From positions 1 through 33,494 of the forward strand of contig JALSSV010000092.1 in the NCBI GenBank assembly GCA_026984045.1: a stretch of 33,494 nt of DNA, read 5' to 3'. The stretch comes from Chromatiales bacterium. GTDB lineage: Bacteria; Pseudomonadota; Gammaproteobacteria; UBA6429; Thiohalophilaceae. Shown in pieces: positions 1-8,642 of the stretch (positions are counted from its first letter, which is position 1; each line of letters begins with the position of its first letter). Below the pieces are notes generated by a model that was given only the letters and a program-made list of their open reading frames with translations, was not told the origin of the DNA and searched no databases. Position numbers and translations under genes: made by a program.

Positions 1-58
1 GCATACCGCCACCGATCGGCGTACCATGAATCTGGATCGTCACAGGGAGGATTGCGCC

Positions 59-982
59 ATGCAGATCGCCATCATCGGACTCGGCCGCATGGGCGGCAAC
101 ATCGCGCGGCGGCTGCGCCGCGCGGGAATCGAGGTCACCGGTTACAACCGCAACGTCGAAGTCACCCGCAAGCTGGCCGAGGAGACCGGCCTGCACGCCG
201 CGGCCACCCTGGCCGAAGCCGTGGAGGCGCTGAAGGCCCCGCGGCTGATCTGGCTGATGCTGCCGGCCGGCGAGGTGACCGAGGCCCATATCGAGAAGGT
301 GAGCCCGATGCTTGCGCCGGGCGACATTCTCATCGACGGCGGCAACGCCTTCTACAAGGACAGCCTGCGCCGGGCCGGCGCCCTGGCCCGGCAGGATCTG
401 CGTTTCGTGGACGTGGGCGTCTCCGGCGGGATCTGGGGTCTGGAAGAAGGCTACTGCCTGATGGCCGGCTGCGACGACGCCGGCGCCATCGAACACCTGC
501 GCCCCGTTTTCGAGGCCCTGGCGCCCGCGCCCGACCGGGGCTGGGCCCACGTGGGTCCGGCCGGGGCCGGCCATTACACCAAGATGATCCACAACGGCAT
601 CGAGTACGGCATGATGCAGGCCATCGCCGAAGGCTTCAGCCTGCTCGAGGGCAAGACCGAGTTCAGCCTCGACACCGCCCAGCTCGCCGAGCTGTGGCGT
701 CATGGCACGGTGATCCGCAGCTGGCTGCTGGATCTCACCGCCGGCGTCCTGCAACGGGATCGGGAACTGGCCGACATCGCGCCGGTGGTGGCCGACTCGG
801 GCGAGGGCCGCTGGACGGTGATGGAGAGCATCGAACAGGGCGTGGCCGCGCCGGTGCTGTCGCTGGCCCTGCAGATGCGCTTCGCCAGCCAGGACCGGGA
901 ACAGTATGGCAACCGCCTGCTGGCCATGCTGCGCAACGCCTTCGGCGGCCATGCGGTGCAGAAGGAGGAGGACGATGACTGA
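59..982 (+). CDS. gnd: 6-phosphogluconate dehydrogenase, decarboxylating (short GndA/YqeC type)
   Basis: Oxidises and decarboxylates 6-phosphogluconate to ribulose 5-phosphate in the cytosolic oxidative pentose phosphate pathway. The 307-residue product has the N-terminal Rossmann loop GLGRMGG (residues 7-13), the substrate-loop motif VSGGIWG (121-127) and the active-site stretch [16 protein letters not shown] (169-184), where Lys175, Asn179 and Glu182 match the catalytic positions of the family. Its length fits the short form, about 300 residues, often NAD-preferring, rather than the 470-residue E. coli form. The ATG at 59 is chosen over an in-frame ATG at 26 because GGAGG lies at 46-50 and the Rossmann strand begins directly there. 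The 3' end overlaps zwf by 8 bases, so the two are surely co-transcribed. Cofactor preference is not shown by the sequence. Confidence 0.95.
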   Translation: MQIAIIGLGRMGGNIARRLRRAGIEVTGYNRNVEVTRKLAEETGLHAAATLAEAVEALKAPRLIWLMLPAGEVTEAHIEKVSPMLAPGDILIDGGNAFYKDSLRRAGALARQDLRFVDVGVSGGIWGLEEGYCLMAGCDDAGAIEHLRPVFEALAPAPDRGWAHVGPAGAGHYTKMIHNGIEYGMMQAIAEGFSLLEGKTEFSLDTAQLAELWRHGTVIRSWLLDLTAGVLQRDRELADIAPVVADSGEGRWTVMESIEQGVAAPVLSLALQMRFASQDREQYGNRLLAMLRNAFGGHAVQKEEDDD

Positions 983-2453
983 GGCCTTCACCTTCGTGGT
1001 CTTCGGCGCCACCGGCAACCTGGCGCGCACCAAGCTGCTGCCGGCCATGTATCACCTGGAGGAAGGCGGGCACATTCCCGAGGGCTCGGCCATCATCGGC
1101 GTCAGCCGCCATCCCTGGCCGGAGCGGGAGCCGAAGGAACTGGTGGCCGAACTGCTGGCCGATCGGGTGCGCGGCCAGCTCGACGACACGGTGCTCGAAC
1201 GCCTGGCCGGCCGCCTCCGCTTCTTCTGCGGCGAGATGACCCGCGGCGAGGATCTGCGCCGCCTGGGCGAGCTGATCCACACGGAAGGCCTCTCGCCCAA
1301 CCTCATCTTCTACATGGCCATTCCGCCCGATCTCTACGTGCCCACCTGCAACGCCATCGCCGAGGCCGGCCTCAACCGCGAGGAAGGCGGCTGGCGGCGG
1401 ATCGTGATCGAAAAGCCCTTCGGCTACGATCTGGAGAGCGCCATCCAGCTCGACGAGAGCCTGCATCACCACTTCCGCGAGGAGCAGATCTTCCGTATCG
1501 ATCACTACCTCGGCAAGGCGATGGTGCAGAACGTGCTGGTGTTCCGCTTCGCCAACCTCATGCTCGAGCCGCTGTGGAACCGCAACTACATCGATCACGT
1601 GCAGATCACCCATTCGGAGACCCAGGGGATCGCCGGCCGCGCCGCCTTCTACGACGGCGTGGGCGCCCTGCGCGACATGATCCAGAGCCACCTTTTGCAG
1701 ATGCTCACCCTGGTGGCCATGGAGCCGCCGGCCAGCCTCGACGCCGAATCGCTGCGCGACGAGAAGGTCAAGGTGCTCAAGTCCATCCGCCCCATCACCC
1801 GCCGCGCGGTCAACGCCCATGCCTTCCGCGCCCAGTACGCCCGCGGCCAGGGCGAACAGGCCGATCTGCGCGGCTACCTGGAGGAAGACGGCGTGGCGCC
1901 CAACAGCACCACCGAAACCTACGCGGCCCTCAAGCTCTACGTGGACAACTGGCGCTGGCGCGGCGTGCCCTTCTACCTGCGCACGGGCAAGCGCCTGGCC
2001 GCCAACAGCTCCATGATCAGCATCCGCTTCAAGCACCCGCCCCAGCAGCTGTTCCGCACCACCGCCATCGAACAGGTGGAACCCAACTGGATCCTGCTCG
2101 GCATCCAGCCCCAGGAATGCCTGCGCATGGAGCTGCAGACCAAGGAGCCGGGCCTGGAATTCCGCAGCCACACCACCCGTCTCGACGCCGGCTACTGCGG
2201 CGCCGACTTCTACCGGCTCGACGCCTACGAGGCCCTGCTGCTCGACGTGATCGAGAACGACTCCTCCCTGTTCCTCCGTTCCGACGAAATCCAGTGGGCC
2301 TGGCGGGTGGTCGATCCCGTCCTCAAGGTCTGGGACACGGAGCGGGAATACATCCCCACCTACCCCGCCGGCACCTGGGGGCCGTCCCAGTCGCTGCGGC
2401 TGTTCGACAAGGAGGATCAGCGCTGGCGCAATTCGCTGGATGAAGGGGGATGA
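975..2453 (+). CDS. zwf: Glucose-6-phosphate 1-dehydrogenase
   Basis: Catalyses the entry step of the oxidative pentose phosphate and Entner-Doudoroff routes, glucose 6-phosphate to 6-phosphogluconolactone. The 492-residue protein has the nucleotide-binding motif GATGNLA (11-17), the substrate motif EKPFG (146-150) and the active-site signature RIDHYLGK (174-181); length is typical. GATGNLA varies slightly from the common GASGDLA. The start ATG at 975 lies inside the last codons of gnd and is preceded by the strong ribosome site GAAGGAGGAGG (961-971), so translation is coupled to gnd. No pgl gene for the lactonase step follows; the gene is convergent with alr across a palindromic intergenic element. 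Confidence 0.96.
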   Translation: MTEAFTFVVFGATGNLARTKLLPAMYHLEEGGHIPEGSAIIGVSRHPWPEREPKELVAELLADRVRGQLDDTVLERLAGRLRFFCGEMTRGEDLRRLGELIHTEGLSPNLIFYMAIPPDLYVPTCNAIAEAGLNREEGGWRRIVIEKPFGYDLESAIQLDESLHHHFREEQIFRIDHYLGKAMVQNVLVFRFANLMLEPLWNRNYIDHVQITHSETQGIAGRAAFYDGVGALRDMIQSHLLQMLTLVAMEPPASLDAESLRDEKVKVLKSIRPITRRAVNAHAFRAQYARGQGEQADLRGYLEEDGVAPNSTTETYAALKLYVDNWRWRGVPFYLRTGKRLAANSSMISIRFKHPPQQLFRTTAIEQVEPNWILLGIQPQECLRMELQTKEPGLEFRSHTTRLDAGYCGADFYRLDAYEALLLDVIENDSSLFLRSDEIQWAWRVVDPVLKVWDTEREYIPTYPAGTWGPSQSLRLFDKEDQRWRNSLDEGG

Positions 2454-2492
2454 TGTTTCAACGCAAAGGATATGTTGTTGAGATCGTCAGGG

Positions 2493-2641
2493 GTAGGAGC
2501 GGCGTACCGCCGCGATGAACGGAGCCGAGGGATGCGAACCGAACGGTGAGAGTGATCGAGATCGTGAAATCAGCGCTGTTACTCGGCCCTCGATCCTTGC
2601 TCCTCGTCCCTGCATTGTCGCGGCGAGGGCGCCGCTCCTAC
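2493..2641. repeat. REP-like palindromic intergenic element
   Basis: The 12-base arm at 2493-2504 (GTAGGAGCGGCG) recurs as a perfect reverse complement at 2630-2641. Pairing extends imperfectly inwards, TACCGCCGCGA at 2505-2515 against TCGCGGCGAGGG at 2618-2629. The arms begin GTAGGAGC, the style of extragenic palindromes common in GC-rich gammaproteobacteria. It occupies most of the 267-base gap between the convergent genes zwf and alr and could act as a bidirectional terminator or mRNA stabiliser; there is no clear T-tract. Only one copy is visible here. Confidence 0.7.
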
Positions 2642-2680
2642 TGATCAAGCCGGCAAATATTTCTGACCCACCATGATCGC

Positions 2681-2706
2681 CTCTGCGCCCTCTGCGCCCT
2701 GGCGTT
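2681..2706. repeat. Diverged copy of the CTCTGCGCC-type repeat
   Basis: Two consecutive CTCTGCGCC-like units followed by CTGGCGTT resemble the terminal arm seen at 7841-7876. It lies 14 bases beyond the alr stop codon. The copy is degenerate and has no partner arm nearby, so it looks like a solo remnant of the same repeat family. Confidence 0.55.
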
Positions 2707-2720
2707 GAAAGCTCCTCTCC

Positions 2721-3794
2721 TCAATCCACATACTCGAACCGCACTCGCGGCGTGATCTTGCACAGCAGTTCGTAGCCGATGGTGCCGGCGTGGCGGGCGA
2801 CGGTTTCGATGGGCAGGCCCTCGCCCCAGAGGGTGACGGGATCGCCGGGGACGGCGTCGGGGACGTTGCGCAGGTCGAGGGTGAGCATATCCATGGAGAC
2901 GGTGCCGGCAAGGGCGGCGGGGCGGCCGTTGACGAGCACGGGGGTGCCGTCGGGGGCGTGGCGGGGATAGCCGTCGCCGTAGCCGATGGCGGCCACGCCC
3001 ACCGGCATGTCTTCGGGGCAGACGAAGCGGCCGCCGTAGCCGATGGCATCGCCCCGGCGCAGGCGTTTGACGGCGATCAGGGTGCTGTGCAGGGTCATGG
3101 CCGGCGCCAGGCCGGGCCAGGGCTCGCCGCCGAAGGGGGAGACGCCGTAGAGCAGGATGCCGGGGCGGTTCCAGTCGGCGTGGGCCGCGGGCCAGGCGAG
3201 GATCCCGGCGGAGTTGGCCACCGAGCGTTCGCCATCGAGGCCGGCGATGGCCTCGTCGAAGATCCGCAGTTGCCGTTTGGTGGCCGGATCGGTGCGCTCG
3301 TCGGCGCGGGCCAGGTGGGTCATCAGGCGCGGCGTGCCCCGCACCGCCGGACACTCGGCCAGCCGCCGGTACAGGGCGCCGGCCTCCTCGGGCGCCACGC
3401 CCAGGCGGTGCATGCCGGTATCGATCTTGAGCCACACGGGAACGGGCCGCCCGGCGGGCGCCTGCTCGAGCATCGCCACCTGGGCGGCATGGTGAACCAC
3501 CGTCTCCAGCCGCCACTGGCGCAGGGCCTCGATCTCCGCGGCGCTGAGGATCCCTTCCAGGAGGACGACGGGCTTGTCGATGCCGGCCTCGCGCAGGATC
3601 AGCGCCTCGTCCAGGCAGGCCACGCCGAAGGCATCGGCCGCCTCCAGCGCCCGCGCCGCTGCCACGATGCCGTGACCGTAGGCGTTGGCCTTGATCACCG
3701 CGAGCTGGCGGCTTGCGGGGGCCGCCCGCCGGGCCAGGGCCAGATTGTCGCGCAACGCCGAGCAGCGGATGACCGCCCGCGTGTCACGGGTCAT
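2721..3794 (-). CDS. alr: Alanine racemase
   Basis: PLP enzyme interconverting L- and D-alanine, supplying D-Ala for peptidoglycan. The 357-residue product has the PLP-lysine motif AVIKANAYGHG (Lys35) near the N-terminus and IGYGGRF (Tyr253), the expected position of the catalytic tyrosine, in the C-terminal beta domain, followed by AIGYGDGYPRHAP. Length is typical. The ATG at 3794 overlaps the dnaB stop as ATGA (3791-3794), which fixes the start and shows translational coupling. The same reading frame stays open upstream through dnaB on the wrong frame; this is a GC-rich shadow and not a fusion. Downstream are a CTCTGCGCC repeat copy and the REP-like element. Confidence 0.95.
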   Translation of the reverse strand: MTRDTRAVIRCSALRDNLALARRAAPASRQLAVIKANAYGHGIVAAARALEAADAFGVACLDEALILREAGIDKPVVLLEGILSAAEIEALRQWRLETVVHHAAQVAMLEQAPAGRPVPVWLKIDTGMHRLGVAPEEAGALYRRLAECPAVRGTPRLMTHLARADERTDPATKRQLRIFDEAIAGLDGERSVANSAGILAWPAAHADWNRPGILLYGVSPFGGEPWPGLAPAMTLHSTLIAVKRLRRGDAIGYGGRFVCPEDMPVGVAAIGYGDGYPRHAPDGTPVLVNGRPAALAGTVSMDMLTLDLRNVPDAVPGDPVTLWGEGLPIETVARHAGTIGYELLCKITPRVRFEYVD

Positions 3795-5185
3795 GCATAG
3801 TCCCCGTCGTCGGCCTGGATGAAATTCTCGAAGCGGGTGTACTGGCCGAGGAAGGTCAGCCGGGTCATGCCGATGGGGCCGTTGCGCTGCTTGCCGATGA
3901 TGACCTCGGCGGTGCCCTTGTCGGGGCTGTCCTCGTTGTAGACCTCGTCGCGGTAGATGAAGACGATGAGGTCGGCGTCCTGCTCGATGGCGCCCGATTC
4001 GCGCAGATCCGACATGATGGGCCGCTTGTTGGGCCGCTGTTCGAGGCTCCGGTTGAGCTGGGAGAGGGCGATGACCGGCACGTTGAGTTCCTTGGCCAGC
4101 CCCTTGAGGGCGCGGGAGATTTCCGAGATCTCGGTGGCCCGGTTCTCGTTGCTGGCGGAGCTGCCCTGCATGAGCTGCAGGTAGTCGATGACGATCAGCC
4201 CCAGCCCGTGCTCGCGGGCGATGCGCCGCGCCCGGGCGCGCACTTCCATGGGGGTGAGGCCCGGGGTGTCGTCGATGAAGATGGGCGCCTCGTTGAGGAT
4301 CCCCACCGCCGAGGTCAGGCGCGGCCAGTCGGCCTCGTCCAGCTTGCCGGTGCGGATCTTGTGCTGATCGATGCGCCCCAGCGAGGACATCATGCGCATT
4401 ACCAGCTGTTCGCCCGGCATCTCCATGGAGAACACGGCCACCGGGGTCTTGTTCTTGATGGCCGCGTTCTCCACCAGGTTCATGGCGAAGGAGGTCTTGC
4501 CCATGGAGGGCCGGCCCGCGACGATGATGAGATCCGAGTTCTGCAGCCCCGAAGTCATGTTGTCGAAGTCGGTGAAGCCGGTGGGGATGCCGGTGTAGGC
4601 CGACGGATTCTGGTAGAGGGCGTCGATCCGCTCCACCGCCTTGACCAGCAGATCCTTGACCGCCTGGTAACCGGCCCGGCTGCGATTGCCCCGCTCGGCG
4701 ATGTCGAAGACCCGCTTCTCGGCCTCGTCGAGGATCTCGGCGCTGCTGCGGCCTTCCGGGTTGTAGGCGGACTCGGCGATGCCGGTGGCCACCTGGATGA
4801 GTTCCCGCAGCACCGCCCGCTCGCGCACGATGCCGGCATAGGCCTTGATGTTGACGGCGGTGGGGGTGTTGCGGGCCAGGGTGCCCAGGTAGGCCAGGCC
4901 GCCGGCGTTGTCCAGCTCGTTGTGACTGGCCAGCCATTCGGAGATGGTCACCGCGTCGAAGGGCTGGGCCTCCTCGGTGAGCATGGCGATGGCGCGGAAG
5001 ATGAGGCGGTGATCGCGCCGGTAGAAGTCCTCCTCCGAGACCAGATCGGCCACCTGATCCCAGGTGTCGTTGTCGATCATCAGGCCGCCGAGCACCGCCT
5101 GTTCCGCCTCGAGGGAATGGGGCGGCATCTTCAGCGCGGCGGTGGCGCTGTCTCGAACCGGGGTCGGCTGGGCCACGTCTTGCAA
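3791..5185 (-). CDS. dnaB: Replicative DNA helicase DnaB
   Basis: Hexameric ATP-driven helicase of the replication fork. The 464-residue product shows the N-terminal primase-interacting domain (LEAEQAVLGGLMID, 25-38), Walker A GRPSMGKTS (224-232), Walker B LIVIDYLQLM (330-339) and the later ALSQLNRSLEQR and SDLRESGAIEQDAD motifs. No intein interrupts it. The proposed start is TTG at 5185, with GGAG about 8 bases upstream; the next ATG, residue 20, lies just before the conserved PPHSLEAEQA and is a possible alternative. It lies downstream of rplI across a 192-base gap holding a large hairpin, and its stop overlaps alr. Confidence 0.96.
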   Translation of the reverse strand: MQDVAQPTPVRDSATAALKMPPHSLEAEQAVLGGLMIDNDTWDQVADLVSEEDFYRRDHRLIFRAIAMLTEEAQPFDAVTISEWLASHNELDNAGGLAYLGTLARNTPTAVNIKAYAGIVRERAVLRELIQVATGIAESAYNPEGRSSAEILDEAEKRVFDIAERGNRSRAGYQAVKDLLVKAVERIDALYQNPSAYTGIPTGFTDFDNMTSGLQNSDLIIVAGRPSMGKTSFAMNLVENAAIKNKTPVAVFSMEMPGEQLVMRMMSSLGRIDQHKIRTGKLDEADWPRLTSAVGILNEAPIFIDDTPGLTPMEVRARARRIAREHGLGLIVIDYLQLMQGSSASNENRATEISEISRALKGLAKELNVPVIALSQLNRSLEQRPNKRPIMSDLRESGAIEQDADLIVFIYRDEVYNEDSPDKGTAEVIIGKQRNGPIGMTRLTFLGQYTRFENFIQADDGDYA

Positions 5186-5316
5186 GGCGATCTCCGTCGC
5201 TTCGGATCAGACAAAGAAACCGGAACCGGGGTCGGCCGGGCGGCGGTCGGGGAGGTTCAGAATAGCACAATGCCCGCCGCGGAAAAGGCTTGACAGGCGG
5301 GTTCGGGGCATCCGAC

Positions 5317-5361
5317 GGCACGCTGCCGGCTGGTCATTTCGTAACCAGCCGGCAGCGTGCC
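5317..5361. terminator. Perfect 18-bp hairpin between rplI and dnaB
   Basis: Arms 5317-5334 and 5344-5361 are exact reverse complements with a 9-base loop (5335-5343). It begins 16 bases after the rplI stop codon. There is no T-run on either side, so it is not a textbook intrinsic terminator. It may attenuate read-through from rplI to dnaB or protect the rplI 3' end. Confidence 0.6.
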
Positions 5362-5377
5362 GGGAACGGCCGGAGGC

Positions 5378-5827
5378 TTACTCGGCGACGACGATGATCT
5401 TCACCGGACGGGTGACGTCCGTGTGCAGATGGATGTCGATCTCGTATTCGCCCGTATGGCGGATGGGGCCTTCGGGCAGACTCACTTCGCGCTTGGCCAC
5501 TTCCACGCCGGCGGCGGTGATGGCCTCGGCGATGTCGGCCACGCCCACGGAGCCGAACAGCTTGCCTTCCTCGCCCGCCTGGCTGGCGATGGTGATCTCG
5601 CCCAGGGATTCGAGCTTGCCGGCGCGCTCTTCGGCGGCGGCCTTGGCCTCGGCGGCCTTCTTCTCCAGTTCGGCGCGGCGTTCCTCGAAGATCTTGATGT
5701 TCTCGGGAGTGGCCGGAACCGCCTTCTTCTGGGGCACCAGGTAGTTGCGGCCGTAGCCGGGCTTGACCTCGACCTTGTCGCCCAGATCGCCGAGGTTGGC
5801 AACCTTCTCCAGCAGAATGACTTCCAT
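5378..5827 (-). CDS. rplI: 50S ribosomal protein L9
   Basis: Large-subunit protein L9, 149 residues, full length. The N-terminal RNA-binding domain carries [19 protein letters not shown] and GYGRNYLVP, followed by the long charged connecting helix (about 40-75, rich in A, E and K) and the C-terminal domain with LFGSVG. The ATG at 5827 has AGGAGT about 8 bases upstream. It lies in the rpsF-rpsR-DUF2232-rplI cluster, 51 bases downstream of the DUF2232 gene, and is followed by a strong hairpin. Confidence 0.97.
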   Translation of the reverse strand: MEVILLEKVANLGDLGDKVEVKPGYGRNYLVPQKKAVPATPENIKIFEERRAELEKKAAEAKAAAEERAGKLESLGEITIASQAGEEGKLFGSVGVADIAEAITAAGVEVAKREVSLPEGPIRHTGEYEIDIHLHTDVTRPVKIIVVAE

Positions 5828-5878
5828 CGTTGTGACTCCTACAGTCGGATAGTTCGCTTGATCGAATACGCCGGCATT

Positions 5879-6797
5879 TCACTCGCCTGCCGGCAGGCGC
5901 GCCCGGAAATCCAGGCCATTGTCCAGCCAGCCCAGCCCCGCCAGAAACAGCAGCGACCAGGGCATGAACAGCACCAGCACCACGTAGACCCCGAACAGCC
6001 AGCCCCGGTCCTGCGGCCGCCGCCCCAGCAGCGCGTGGCTGAGCGCCAGCCCCTGGAAGAGGAACAGCAGGCCCAGCACCGGCACCAGGTTGGCCAGGAA
6101 CGTCCCCGCCGCGCCCGGCAGCAACAGGGCGCCGAGGATCAGCACCGCCATCAGCAGGCTGGCGCTCCGCCCCAGGCGCAGGCGGCGGAACTCCTCGCCA
6201 AAGGCCCCGGGACGCAGGGCCACGGCCTGCCACCAGCGGCCGATCAAAAGGCCCAGCGACAGGCCGAAGACGCTCGAGGCGACCAGCACGCCGGTCATGG
6301 GCGGCGTCGGCCAGCCGCGGCTCGAAGTCGGCCGGCAGCTCGGCCAGCATGCCCGCCTGCTCCAGCACTGGCAGCAGTTGTTCACGGATGTACTGCTGCC
6401 ACCAGCCGACCGGATCGTCCACGGCCAGCCAGAAGCCCGTCACGGCAAGCATGCCCAGCAGGCTGCAGACCATCAGGCCCAGGGCCAGCGAGCGACTGGC
6501 GCCGAAGGCCGCGGCGGCGATCCACACCGGCAGCCACAGGGTCAGGGCCAGCCCCAGGGCCAGGTTCATCAAGCCGAAGGGACTGCCGACGAGGGCCACC
6601 AGGGCGCTGGCGCCGGCCACGTTGAGCAGCCCCTCCCGGGCGCCCTGCTGGAGCGTCACCAGCGCCACGCCGCCGGCGCTGAACCAGGCCAGCGGCCAGC
6701 TCAGCGGGGGCAGGGCCAGCGCCAGCACCGCCAGGGCCGCCACCACCAGGACAGCCGGCACCCGGCCACGCAGGATATGGGAGGCCAGGCCCCGCAT
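5879..6797 (-). pseudogene. DUF2232-type membrane protein gene split by a +1 frameshift
   Basis: Several hydrophobic segments in two reading frames make one protein of the family usually found between rpsR and rplI. The first frame gives 166 residues ending LADAA; the second resumes at ATG 6298 with MTGVLVASSVFGLSLG and runs 139 residues to the stop at 5879-5881. The switch falls on a CCC run at 6299-6301. Deleting one C joins the frames into a 305-residue protein, so the disruption is a single-base insertion, and hydrophobic helices continue on both sides. It is either a sequencing or assembly error, a recent mutation, or much less likely a programmed frameshift. Function is unknown; the gene is 19 bases from rpsR and 51 from rplI. 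Confidence 0.8.
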
Positions 6798-6816
6798 GGC
6801 CGGTTCGCCGTTCGGT

Positions 6817-7044
6817 TTACTTGTGCGAGTCGGTGTAGGGCAGCAGGGCCAGGTAACGGGCGCGCTTGACGGCGGTGGCCAGCTGGCGCTGATACTTGGC
6901 CTTGGTGCCGGTGATCCGGCTCGGGACGATCTTGCCGCTCTCGGAAATGTTGGCCTTGAGCAGGTTCAGATCCTTGTAATCGATCTCTTCGATGCCTTCG
7001 GCGGTGAAGCGGCAGTACTTTCTGCGACGAAAATAACGGGACAT
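6817..7044 (-). CDS. rpsR: 30S ribosomal protein S18
   Basis: Small-subunit protein S18, 75 residues, which binds S6 in the platform. Visible hallmarks are the N-terminal RRRKYCRF, the [15 protein letters not shown] segment and the basic [21 protein letters not shown]. Length is typical. The ATG at 7044 is preceded by GAAGGAAA. It follows rpsF after 61 bases, with no priB gene between them, as in Pseudomonas-type clusters and unlike E. coli. Confidence 0.97.
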   Translation of the reverse strand: MSRYFRRRKYCRFTAEGIEEIDYKDLNLLKANISESGKIVPSRITGTKAKYQRQLATAVKRARYLALLPYTDSHK

Positions 7045-7105
7045 GTCAGGTTTCCTTCACATGCATGGCGCCGCCGGCGCGGCGCGAATGAACGGGTGCG
7101 GAGGT

Positions 7106-7483
7106 TCAGGCCTCGGCGGCAGCCGGCTTGGCTTCGCTTTCGGCTTCCGGCTTCTTCTCGCCCTCTTCCTTCTTGGCCAGCGGCGAAGGCTCGGTGATGG
7201 CCTTGTCGCGCTTGATGACCAGGTTGCGGATCACGGCGTCGTTGAAGCGGAAGGCGGCGGTCAGCTCGTCCAGGGTCTCCTTGTCACACTCGATGTTCAT
7301 CAGCACATAGTGCGCCTTGTGGACCTTCTGGATGGTGTAGGCGAGCTGGCGACGGCCCCAGTCCTCGAGGCGGTGGATCTTGCCCCCCTTGCTCTCGATG
7401 GTGTTCCGGTAGCGTTCGAGCATGGCGGGAACCTGCTCGCTCTGGTCAGGATGGACCAGAAACACGATTTCGTAGTGTCTCAT
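7106..7483 (-). CDS. rpsF: 30S ribosomal protein S6
   Basis: Small-subunit protein S6, 125 residues, partner of S18. It opens with [19 protein letters not shown], has [20 protein letters not shown] in the middle and ends in an acidic, Ala/Glu/Lys-rich tail of the kind that is post-translationally glutamylated in some bacteria. The ATG at 7483 has GGGAG about 5 bases upstream; an in-frame upstream ATG (7504) would place seven extra residues over the ribosome site and is rejected. First gene of the ribosomal cluster, with a sigma70 promoter about 100 bases upstream. Confidence 0.97.
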   Translation of the reverse strand: MRHYEIVFLVHPDQSEQVPAMLERYRNTIESKGGKIHRLEDWGRRQLAYTIQKVHKAHYVLMNIECDKETLDELTAAFRFNDAVIRNLVIKRDKAITEPSPLAKKEEGEKKPEAESEAKPAAAEA

Positions 7484-7504
7484 GATGCTCCCTTCGGCTA
7501 TCAA

Positions 7505-7526
7505 GCCTCCCGTCGCGCGGTGAGGC
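7505..7526 (-). promoter_or_regulatory. Leader hairpin before rpsF, candidate S6:S18 autoregulatory site
   Basis: In the rpsF leader, GCCTC and GAGGC pair, and after one bulged A an inner CCG pairs with CGG around a CGCGA loop. A second small stem, GGCT-TGAT-AGCC, directly precedes the ribosome site. Many bacteria have an S6:S18-binding leader structure with an exposed CCG upstream of rpsF; resemblance to that motif is suggestive only. Confidence 0.35.
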
Positions 7527-7581
7527 AGAGAGTGTGTCGGATTGTGGCTTCCGGGGCCACGCGGCCCGCGAAAGACCGGCG

Positions 7582-7610
7582 ATTCTACGCCATGGCGGTG
7601 TCTGACGCAA
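7582..7610 (-). promoter_or_regulatory. Sigma70 promoter for rpsF operon
   Basis: On the minus strand TTGCGT (7605-7610) is followed after exactly 17 bases by TAGAAT (7582-7587), five of six matches to the -10 consensus. It would start transcription near 7575, giving a leader of roughly 90 bases before rpsF. Confidence 0.6.
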
Positions 7611-7640
7611 TCCTTCGTTCTTTTCCGAAGTGGTGGAAGG

Positions 7641-7876
7641 AACGCAGAGGACGCAGAGACGCAGAGGGCGCGGAGAAAAACTGTTTGAACATAAAAATCA
7701 CTTACGTATCAATTGCCTACGTTATACAGGCAGGGGTTGTGGAGGTGTTTTCATCCATTCCCACCGGATCGGGCAAGAAGGAACCGGGATTCCTGCGCGG
7801 ACAGCCATGGCTGTCCCGGAACCGCTCAAAACAAATTGACTCTCCGCGCTCTCTGCGTCTCTGCGCCCTCTGCGTT
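7641..7876. mobile_element. MITE-like element with 36-base terminal inverted repeats
   Basis: Arms 7641-7676 and 7841-7876 are reverse complements at 34 of 36 positions. Each consists of 8-9-base units of the type ACGCAGAGG. The 164 bases between them are less GC-rich, carry no convincing gene, and include the 18-base perfect palindrome GGACAGCCATGGCTGTCC (7799-7816). The element fills most of the 391-base gap between rlmB and rpsF. The right arm touches the rlmB stop codon (TAA at 7877-7875). No transposase is present and target duplications were not identified. Confidence 0.6.
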
Positions 7877-8636
7877 ATTTGCAGGCCCTTCGACCGGAGG
7901 CCCGCTGCCGCAGGGCCTCGTAGAGGCAGATCCCGGTGGCCACGGAGACGTTGAGACTCTGGACGTGGCCGCGCATGGGCAGGGCGATCAGGGTGTCGCA
8001 GGCTTCGCGGGTGAGGCGACGCAGGCCGCGGCCCTCGGCGCCGAGCACCAGGGCCAGGGGACCGGTGAGATCGGCGGCGAACAGCTCGCTGTCGGCGTCC
8101 ACGTCGGTGCCCACCAGCCAGATCCCGGCCTCCTTCAGGGCCCGCAGGGTGCGTGCCAGGTTGGTGACGGCGAAGAAGGGCACCGTCTCCACGGCCCCCG
8201 CAGCCACCTTGCGCACGGTGCCGGTGAGGCCGCAGGCCCGATCCTTCGGCGCGATCACCGCGTGCACGCCGGCGGCATCGGCGGTGCGCAGGCAGGCCCC
8301 CAGGTTGTGGGGATCCTGCACGCCGTCGAGGATCAGCAGGAAGGGGGGTTCGGCCAGGCCGGCCAGCAGCGCGGGCAGCTCGGTCTCGTCCCTCGCCGGG
8401 GCGTCGCGCACTTGGGCCACCACGCCCTGGTGCCTGGCCCCCGGGGCACGCCGATCCAGCGCCTCGCGGGGTACCCGCTCGAGGCGCGCCCCGGCGATCC
8501 GTGCCGCCTCCTCGATGGCCCGGGCGCGGCGATCCTGACGCCCCTGCTCCAGCCACACCACGCGCACCCGTTCCGGCTCGTGTTCCAGGGCCGCCTGCAC
8601 CGCGTGCAGGCCGTAGACGGTATGGGTGCCGGCCAT
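7875..8636 (-). CDS. rlmB: 23S rRNA (guanosine-2251-2'-O)-methyltransferase RlmB
   Basis: SPOUT-class enzyme that 2'-O-methylates the P-loop guanosine of 23S rRNA. The 253-residue protein has the N-terminal L30e-like substrate-binding domain starting MAGTHTVYGLHAVQAAL, then the three trefoil-knot motifs: ILDGVQDPHNLGACLRTADA (102-121), LVLGAEGRGL (196-205) and IALPMRGHVQSLNVSVATG (217-235). The start ATG (8636) lies 6 bases after the rnr stop, with GAGGCGAG as the ribosome site inside the junction. The stop codon sits in the edge of an inserted repeat, so the last few residues (about from ASGRRACK) may have been altered by the insertion. Confidence 0.93.
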   Translation of the reverse strand: MAGTHTVYGLHAVQAALEHEPERVRVVWLEQGRQDRRARAIEEAARIAGARLERVPREALDRRAPGARHQGVVAQVRDAPARDETELPALLAGLAEPPFLLILDGVQDPHNLGACLRTADAAGVHAVIAPKDRACGLTGTVRKVAAGAVETVPFFAVTNLARTLRALKEAGIWLVGTDVDADSELFAADLTGPLALVLGAEGRGLRRLTREACDTLIALPMRGHVQSLNVSVATGICLYEALRQRASGRRACK

Positions 8637-8642
8637 CTCGCC

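Noticed and set aside
2721-5321. An 866-codon open frame that appears to fuse alr to an upstream Arg/Gly/Pro-rich protein
   Set aside because: The upstream part is the wrong frame of dnaB; the ATGA overlap and the ribosome context place the alr start at 3794.
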